Positions 34,073 to 38,682 of a stretch of DNA of 38,682 bases are shown here, in pieces. The stretch is from HRBIN12 sp035762085 (GTDB taxonomy: Bacteria; Actinomycetota; UBA4738; HRBIN12). The position numbers were made by a program, and so were the translations under genes. The notes under the pieces are model-generated. The model saw only the letters and a list, made by a program, of their open reading frames with translations, was not told the DNA's origin and searched no databases. Position 1 is the first letter of the stretch. Every line of letters begins with the position of its first letter. The stretch lies in contig DASTPT010000040.1 in assembly GCA_035762085.1 (NCBI GenBank), positions 1-38,682 on the forward strand. The letters run 5' to 3'.

Positions 34073-35473
34073 GTGAGTTACCCGCTCGACCCGAGTCCGG
34101 AGCAGATGCGGGAGATGGGCGACGCCGCCCTGACGTACGTCGTCGGGTTCGTCCACGGGCTCGGGGAGGCGCCGGCCTCGAACGTCGAGGGCGGGACGGA
34201 GCTCGCGCGCCGGCTCCGCGCGATGCCGCCGGAGGACGGCGGGCCGTTCGAGGAGGTGCTCGCCGACGTGCGCGAGGCCGCGGCGCACGCGTACGACACG
34301 ACCGGGCCGGGCTACCTCGCATACATCCCGGGCGGGGGGCTGTTCGCGGCCGCGCTCGGCGACCTACTCGCGCTCGCGGTGAACCGGTACGTCGGCCTTT
34401 GGGCGCCGAGCCCGGCCGTCGTGCAGATCGAGGAGAACGTCGCGCGCTGGCTCTGCTCGCTCGTCGGATACGACGCGGGCACGTCGCAGGGGATCCTCAC
34501 GAGCGGCGGCTCGATGGCGAACTTCTCGGCGATGGTCGCGGCACGGCACGCGAAACTGGGCGAGGACTTCACCGACGGCACCTACTACGTGAGCGAGCAG
34601 GCGCACGCCTCGGTGACGAAGGCGGCGACGCTCGCCGGGTTCACGGAGCGGAACGTGCGCATCGTGCCGACCGACACCGAGCTGCGGATGGACCCCGAGA
34701 CCCTGCGCCGCATGGTCGAGGAGGACCTCGCGGCCGGCCACCGCCCGTTCCTCGTCGCGCCGAGCGCCGGCACGACGAACACCGGCGCGATCGACCCGCT
34801 CGACGCCGTCGCCGATGTCGCCGAGGCGCACGGGATGTGGATGCACGTCGACGCCGCGTACGGCGGCTTCTTCGTCCTGACCGAGCGCGGCAGCGAGCGC
34901 TTCCGAGGCATCGAGCGCGCCGACAGCGTCACCCTCGACCCGCACAAGGGGATGTTCCTGCCGTACGGGACCGGCGCGCTCGTCGTGCGCGACGGCGAGA
35001 ACCTCCGGGAGGCGCACTACGAGGGCGCCGCCTACCTCCAGGACCTGGCGCCCGCGGGCGAGCTGCCGAACTACAGCGAGTACTCGGCCGAGCTCTCGCG
35101 CGAGTGGCGCGGACTGCGCGTGTGGCTGCCGCTGAAGCTCCACGGCGTCTCGGCGTTCCGCCGGGCGCTCGACGAGAAGCTGGACCTCACGCAGGTCCTG
35201 TACGAGGGGCTGAAAGCGATCCCCGAGCTCGAGCTCCCGTGGCCGCCGCAGCTCACGGTCGTGCCGTTCCGCTTGCGCGACGGCGACACCGAGGCGAACA
35301 AGCGGCTGCTCGAGCGGATCAACGCGAGCAAGCGGGTGTTCCTGTCGAGCACCCTCGTCCACGGCGAGTACACGATCCGTGCCTGCATCGTGAGCCATCG
35401 CACGCACCGCGACCGGATCGACGAGTGCGTGGAGATCGCGCTCGCAGCGGTGGGCGAGGTCGTCGGTGGATGA
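34073..35473 (+). CDS. PLP-dependent group II decarboxylase (aromatic-L-amino-acid decarboxylase-like)
   Basis: A 466-residue fold-type I enzyme of the aromatic amino acid/glutamate decarboxylase family. Signatures: 'TGPGYLAYIPGGG' near the N-terminus, the phosphate-binding 'LTSGGSMANFSAM', 'SEQAHASVTKAA' (the His stacks on PLP), 'MHVDAAYGGFF' (Asp and Ala at the ring), and the Schiff-base Lys in DPHKGMFLPYGTG. The substrate is not evident; tyrosine, tryptophan or DOPA are usual, but related actinobacterial enzymes differ. The product would be an amine. The next gene starts inside its last codons. Confidence 0.9.
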   Translation: MSYPLDPSPEQMREMGDAALTYVVGFVHGLGEAPASNVEGGTELARRLRAMPPEDGGPFEEVLADVREAAAHAYDTTGPGYLAYIPGGGLFAAALGDLLALAVNRYVGLWAPSPAVVQIEENVARWLCSLVGYDAGTSQGILTSGGSMANFSAMVAARHAKLGEDFTDGTYYVSEQAHASVTKAATLAGFTERNVRIVPTDTELRMDPETLRRMVEEDLAAGHRPFLVAPSAGTTNTGAIDPLDAVADVAEAHGMWMHVDAAYGGFFVLTERGSERFRGIERADSVTLDPHKGMFLPYGTGALVVRDGENLREAHYEGAAYLQDLAPAGELPNYSEYSAELSREWRGLRVWLPLKLHGVSAFRRALDEKLDLTQVLYEGLKAIPELELPWPPQLTVVPFRLRDGDTEANKRLLERINASKRVFLSSTLVHGEYTIRACIVSHRTHRDRIDECVEIALAAVGEVVGG

Positions 35474-35963
35474 GCTCCGGACCGAGCGACTGGTCCTCGG
35501 GCCGCTCGTGCCCGGGGATCTCGAGGACTACGCGGCGCTGTACGCGGATCCGGACGTCGTCCGCTTCATCGGTGACGGCACCGTCTCCACGCGCGAGGAG
35601 TCGGCCGAGTGGCTGGAACGCACGCTGCGGCGCAACGCCGTCGAGGGCTGGGACATGCGCACCGTGCGCCTCCTCGACGGGACGTTCGTCGGCCGTTGCG
35701 GGATCGCGGTCCACGACCTGGAGCACGGCGTCGAGCGGGAGGTGGGGTACATGCTCGCGCGCGAGCACTGGGGCAAGGGCTACGGGACCGAGGCCGCCTT
35801 CGCGGTGCGGGACCACGCGCTCCGAACGCATCGACGACTGATCGCGCTCATCGCCAACGGCAACGAGGCCTCCGTCCGCGTGGCCGAGAAGCTCGGCATG
35901 AGGTTCGAGCGCGAGGTCCTGTTCCACCAGCGTCCGACACGCATGTTCGCGCTGGAGGCCTGA
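35466..35963 (+). CDS. GNAT-family N-acetyltransferase (RimJ/RimL-like)
   Basis: A 165-residue acetyltransferase. It starts 'ELRTERLVLGPLVPGDLEDYAALYADPDV', typical of the RimJ/RimL group, and has the acetyl-CoA loop 'HWGKGYGTEAAFAVRDHAL' with the Q/R-x-x-G-x-G/A pattern in modified form, then 'NGNEASVRVAEKLGMRFERE'. It could acetylate protein N-termini or small amines; the coupled decarboxylase makes an amine product possible (inference). GTG 35466 overlaps the decarboxylase stop by 8 bases, and mutM overlaps its own stop by one base. Confidence 0.87.
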   Translation: MDELRTERLVLGPLVPGDLEDYAALYADPDVVRFIGDGTVSTREESAEWLERTLRRNAVEGWDMRTVRLLDGTFVGRCGIAVHDLEHGVEREVGYMLAREHWGKGYGTEAAFAVRDHALRTHRRLIALIANGNEASVRVAEKLGMRFEREVLFHQRPTRMFALEA

Positions 35964-36796
35964 TGCCGGAACTCCCCGAGGTCCAGGCGCTCGCGGAGCG
36001 GCTCCACGCCGCGCTCGCCGGGGCGACGCTCGAGCGGTTCGACCTCCTGCAGTTCTCGTCGCTGAAGACGGTGACGCCCCGGCCGTCGGAGCTGGTCGGC
36101 TCGACGCTGGAGGCCGTCCGGCGGCGCGGCAAGTACCTGGTGCTCGAGCTCGGGGGGCCGCGGCTGCTCGTGCATCTGTCGCAGGGCGGGCGCATCGACC
36201 TGGAGGATCCGCCGAAGACCACGAAGCCGCGCGGCGCGGTGGCGCGACTGCGGTTCGCCGGTCGGCCGTCGGTGCTGGTCAAGGAGTTCGGCCGCGAGCG
36301 CAAGGCGGGCGTCTGGGCACTCGCCGAGGGGGACGACGGGCCGCTCGCGGCGCTCGGGCCCGAGCCGGGCTCGAGCGGGTTCGAGCGGCTCGTGCTCGAG
36401 GGCGACGACGCTCGGCGGGTCCATACCATCTTGCGCGACCAGCGCACGGTCGCCGGGATCGGGCGCGGGTACAGCGACGACGTCCTGCACCGGGCGCGGC
36501 TGTCGCCCACCGCGGCGCTCGGGAAGCTCTCGCCCGAGCAGCGGCGTGCGCTGCTCCAGGCCGTCCGCGACGTGCTGGCCGAGGCGCTCGAGGCCGAGCG
36601 TCGGCGCTCGGGCGGCCTGCCGACGAAGATCGGCGATCACTTCGCGGTGCACGGGCGGTACGGGTCGCCGTGCCCTCGGTGCGGCGCCGACCTGCGCCGC
36701 ATCTCGTACGAGTCGCACGAGATCACGTACTGCCCCGCATGCCAGACCGGGGGCAGGGTGCTCGCCGACCGGCGGCTGTCCAGACTGGTCCGCTAG
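35963..36796 (+). CDS. mutM: Formamidopyrimidine-DNA glycosylase / endonuclease VIII family
   Basis: Removes oxidised bases and nicks the abasic site. The 277-residue protein has the catalytic N-terminus PELPEV (Pro2 nucleophile after Met removal, Glu3), a conserved Lys in GKYLVLEL near residue 58, the helix-two-turn-helix region 'GIGRGYSDDVLHRARLSP', and a C-terminal zinc finger with CPRC (237-240) and CPAC (257-260). 'GRGYSDDVLHRA' departs from the classical Fpg 'GNIYADE' form, so it may be an actinobacterial Fpg/Nei variant with altered base preference. ATG 35963 shares one base with the preceding stop. Confidence 0.88.
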   Translation: MPELPEVQALAERLHAALAGATLERFDLLQFSSLKTVTPRPSELVGSTLEAVRRRGKYLVLELGGPRLLVHLSQGGRIDLEDPPKTTKPRGAVARLRFAGRPSVLVKEFGRERKAGVWALAEGDDGPLAALGPEPGSSGFERLVLEGDDARRVHTILRDQRTVAGIGRGYSDDVLHRARLSPTAALGKLSPEQRRALLQAVRDVLAEALEAERRRSGGLPTKIGDHFAVHGRYGSPCPRCGADLRRISYESHEITYCPACQTGGRVLADRRLSRLVR

Positions 36797-36806
36797 CGTC
36801 GCGCGG

Positions 36807-36812
36807 TAGCCT
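36807..36812 (+). promoter_or_regulatory. -10 box for add (leaderless)
   Basis: TAGCCT is followed by exactly 6 bases and GTG 36819. No ribosome binding site is present. Confidence 0.55.
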
Positions 36813-36818
36813 TCGCGC

Positions 36819-37808
36819 GTGCGCGACCTCCTCACGCTGCCGAAGGTGGACCTGCACGTCCACCTCGAGGGCTCGATGCGGGCGACGACCGTGGTCGAGC
36901 TGGCCGAGCGCTACGGCGTGCAACTCCCCGAGGGCCTGCGCGAGGGCCGCTACGGGTTCCGCGACTTCCGTCACTTCATCGACGAGTGGGTCGCCGGCCT
37001 CGCATGCCTGCGCGAGCGCGAGGACTTCCGGCGGATCGCCCTGGAGTTCTGCGAGGACCAGGCTGCGCAGGGCGTCCGGTACGCCGAGGTCTCGTTCTCG
37101 CTCCCGGACCACGCCGAGCGGTTCGACGACTGGGACGGCCCGATGGCGGGAGTCCTCGGGGGACTGGCGGAGGGGGAGCGGTTCGGGATCCGAAGCCGTG
37201 TGTACGTCGACGTCGTGCGAGGGATCGACATGGCGGTATCGCGCCGGGCGATGGAGGTGGCGGCCGCGTACGTCGGCGACGGCGTGATCGGGATCGGGCT
37301 CGGCGGCGAGGAGCGGTTCCCGCCCGAGCCGTACGCGGAGATCTTCCGCGAGGGGAGAGCGCGCGGCCTGCGCTCGATCCCGCACGCGGGCGAGACGCAC
37401 GGGCCCGAGTCGATCCGCGGCGCGATCGAGGCGCTCGGCGCCGAGCGCATCGGCCACGGGATCCGGATCCTGGAGGACCCATCGCTCGTCGAGGAGGTGC
37501 GCGCGCGCGGGATCGGCCTCGACGTGTGTCCCACCTCGAACGTGATGACGCGGTCCGTCCCGAGCCTGGCCGAGCACCCCCTCGGCGCGATGCTCGACGC
37601 CGGCCTGCGGTGCACGCTCGCGAGCGACGACCCATCGATGTTCCACTCGGGCCTCGCGGCCGAGTACGAGGCGTGCCGCCGCGTCCTGGGCTTCGACGAC
37701 GAGCGGATCGCGGCGCTCGCGCGCAACGGCGTGCGTGCGTCGTTCGCGGACGAGCACACGAAGGCCGAGCTCGAAGGCGACATCGAGGCGTGGTTGGCCG
37801 AGGGCTGA
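36819..37808 (+). CDS. add: Adenosine deaminase
   Basis: Converts adenosine to inosine in purine salvage. The 329-residue protein has the full metal-site set: 'KVDLHVHLEGSM' (His-X-His), 'SIPHAGETHGP' (His and catalytic Glu region), 'RIGHGIRI', and 'LASDDPSMF' (the metal-binding Asp pair). It lacks any extension. With ahcY (source of adenosine) and PNP (user of inosine) elsewhere in this window it completes a route from S-adenosylhomocysteine to hypoxanthine. It has its own promoter, 22 bases after mutM. Confidence 0.92.
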   Translation: MRDLLTLPKVDLHVHLEGSMRATTVVELAERYGVQLPEGLREGRYGFRDFRHFIDEWVAGLACLREREDFRRIALEFCEDQAAQGVRYAEVSFSLPDHAERFDDWDGPMAGVLGGLAEGERFGIRSRVYVDVVRGIDMAVSRRAMEVAAAYVGDGVIGIGLGGEERFPPEPYAEIFREGRARGLRSIPHAGETHGPESIRGAIEALGAERIGHGIRILEDPSLVEEVRARGIGLDVCPTSNVMTRSVPSLAEHPLGAMLDAGLRCTLASDDPSMFHSGLAAEYEACRRVLGFDDERIAALARNGVRASFADEHTKAELEGDIEAWLAEG

Positions 37809-37886
37809 GACGGCCGGCTGCGCGAGACGTGATGCCGGTTCGCTCGTGATGTGACCGATCTCACAGACACGGCGGTGGCGGAGCAC

Positions 37887-37892
37887 TAGTCT
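37887..37892 (+). promoter_or_regulatory. -10 box for the DUF222 gene
   Basis: TAGTCT is directly followed by the SOS box. Seven bases after it is ATG 37900, the first codon of a 6-codon leader ORF. Confidence 0.55.
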
Positions 37893-37906
37893 CGAACACA
37901 TGTTCG
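37893..37906. promoter_or_regulatory. LexA-type SOS box at the DUF222/13E12 gene
   Basis: CGAACACATGTTCG matches the SOS consensus CGAAC-RNRY-GTTCG perfectly; the symmetry extends to 8-base arms (37891-37898 and 37901-37908). It sits at the predicted transcription start. Confidence 0.85.
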
Positions 37907-37920
37907 AGGTTCGCACATGA
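37900..37920 (+). other. Possible 6-codon leader ORF (MFEVRT)
   Basis: ATG 37900 lies 7 bases after the -10 box, as a leaderless start would. It runs six codons to TGA 37918-37920, which overlaps the ATG (37917) of the DUF222 gene. Reinitiation at that overlap would explain how the DUF222 gene is translated without a clear ribosome binding site. Confidence 0.4.
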
Positions 37921-38682
37921 GCGAACTCCGCCCCGTGATTGAACCCTACCGGCGAGACGTGCTCACGGGGATGCCCGACGCCCGGCTGGAAGAGGACTTC
38001 GCGGAGCTGCAGCGGGCCGCCGAGCAGATCCAGGCCGAAGCGTTCCGGCGACTCGCCGAGATCGAGCGGAGGCGCTGCTTCGAGACGGACGGGTATCTGT
38101 CGGCAGCCGCATGGCTGGCTTCGCGGTTCGCCCTCGCTGGGGAGGTGCGCGCCAGGCGGTGCATCTCGCACGGTCGCTCGAGCAGATGCCGGCGGTCCGC
38201 CGGGCGATGGAAGAACGGGGAGATCTCGTTGCAGGCGGTGAGGATCCTGGCCCAGGCCAGAGAGACGAACCCCGAGGCGTTCGAGCGCTCGGAGGCCTAC
38301 CTGGTGGAGGCCGCCAGGGTCCACCCCGGTGATCTGTATCGGATCGCGGCTTACTGGCGGCAGGCAGCCGAGCGCGACGTGCTCGGATCGTCCGATGACG
38401 TGGTGCGTGATCGCCGCAGGCTGCACGCCTCGGTCACACTCGGCGGGATGGTACGGCTGGACGGGGACCTGGACCCCGAGAACGGCGAGACCGTGTTGAC
38501 GGCGCTCCGGGTGGTGCTGGACGCAGAGATGCGCTCGAAGGCGCAGGACGATCGCACGCCGGCGCAGCGGCGAGCCGATGCGCTGGGGGAGGTGTGCCGG
38601 CAGTGGCTGAACCGTTCCGGGAGACTCTCGATCGCGGGCGAGCGTCCGCACATCACGGTGACGGTCGGGGCCGAGGTGTTGG
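37917..38682 (+). CDS. DUF222 / 13E12-type protein, 5' part (partial, probable paired frameshifts)
   Basis: The frame runs open from ATG 37917 through the window end, so about 255 residues are visible; an HNH nuclease domain is expected beyond the edge. Early residues 'LEEDFAELQRAAEQIQAEAFRRLAEIERR' form a coiled helix, and 'DGYLSAAAWLASRFAL' is typical of DUF222. Residues encoded by about 38142-38215 are aberrant in this frame, while the -1 frame there encodes the expected 'ARQAVHLARSLEQMPAVRRAME'. The original frame then resumes with 'NGEISLQAVRILAQA'. So one base seems lost near 38140-38146 and one gained near 38211-38213. M. tuberculosis 13E12-repeat genes are also known to carry LexA boxes. 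Confidence 0.75.
   Translation, partial: MSELRPVIEPYRRDVLTGMPDARLEEDFAELQRAAEQIQAEAFRRLAEIERRRCFETDGYLSAAAWLASRFALAGEVRARRCISHGRSSRCRRSAGRWKNGEISLQAVRILAQARETNPEAFERSEAYLVEAARVHPGDLYRIAAYWRQAAERDVLGSSDDVVRDRRRLHASVTLGGMVRLDGDLDPENGETVLTALRVVLDAEMRSKAQDDRTPAQRRADALGEVCRQWLNRSGRLSIAGERPHITVTVGAEVL

Noticed and set aside
36723..38651. Minus-strand open frame antisense to add and the DUF222 gene
   Set aside because: No motifs, while add on the plus strand has all metal-binding signatures; the frame also crosses both promoters at 36807 and 37887.

Overview
This high-GC window reads as chromosomal backbone of a member of the Actinomycetota, probably a deep-branching lineage rather than a classical mycobacterium or streptomycete. 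The evidence is the conserved order manB - Trm112 - phosphoglucose/phosphomannose isomerase - ahcY - comF - hpf - secA - prfB - ftsE - ftsX - smpB - ssrA, plus DUF5719, DUF2277, DUF222 (13E12-type) and F420-dependent families. GTG starts are common and stop-start overlaps of 1-4 bases are frequent. At least eight genes have a TANNNT -10 box 6-9 bases before the start codon, the signature of leaderless transcripts.

Layout. 1-3.2 kb: cell-envelope genes (C-terminal part of a large membrane protein, DUF5719, an L,D-transpeptidase). 3.3-10.3 kb: a zinc-ribbon protein, then a tightly overlapping operon for sugar phosphates (manB, Trm112-like, PGI/PMI) and nucleoside/SAM by-product salvage (PNP, ahcY, a very compact class II aldolase-like protein, mtnA, an unknown beta-rich protein). 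10.3-16.5 kb: comF, a structured RNA matching the raiA motif by position, a short hpf, an orphan NarL-type regulator, an MFS transporter and secA. 16.5-23.2 kb: a small anchored protein ending in CGQC, prfB with an intact programmed +1 frameshift, a convergent YfhO-like membrane protein, ftsE-ftsX, smpB and tmRNA. 23.2-27.7 kb: two methyltransferases, a small membrane protein, a large alkaline-phosphatase-fold protein whose domain order looks circularly permuted, and a GcvT-like folate enzyme. 27.7-31.1 kb: divergent from gcvT-like, two tandem PYROXD2-like FAD oxidoreductases; the shared intergenic region carries two related palindromes. 31.1-38.7 kb: F420-dependent reductase-like protein, a UvrD-family helicase with a LexA-type SOS box, DUF2277, a PLP decarboxylase, a GNAT acetyltransferase, Fpg/MutM, adenosine deaminase, and a DUF222/13E12 gene cut by the window end, also behind a perfect SOS box.

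How the genes work together. AhcY releases adenosine, adenosine deaminase makes inosine and PNP cleaves it, so three steps of adenosine clearance are encoded here. MtnA and the small aldolase would fit a methionine-salvage or DHAP-shunt branch. SecA, RF2, FtsEX, SmpB and tmRNA form the usual secretion, translation-termination, division and ribosome-rescue block. Two SOS boxes mark DNA-damage-responsive genes. No CRISPR array, insertion sequence or tRNA gene was seen. There is no stretch over 300 bases without a gene or RNA; the larger gaps are the raiA-like RNA (11131-11391), the tmRNA region (22770-23226) and the divergent control region (27725-27940).
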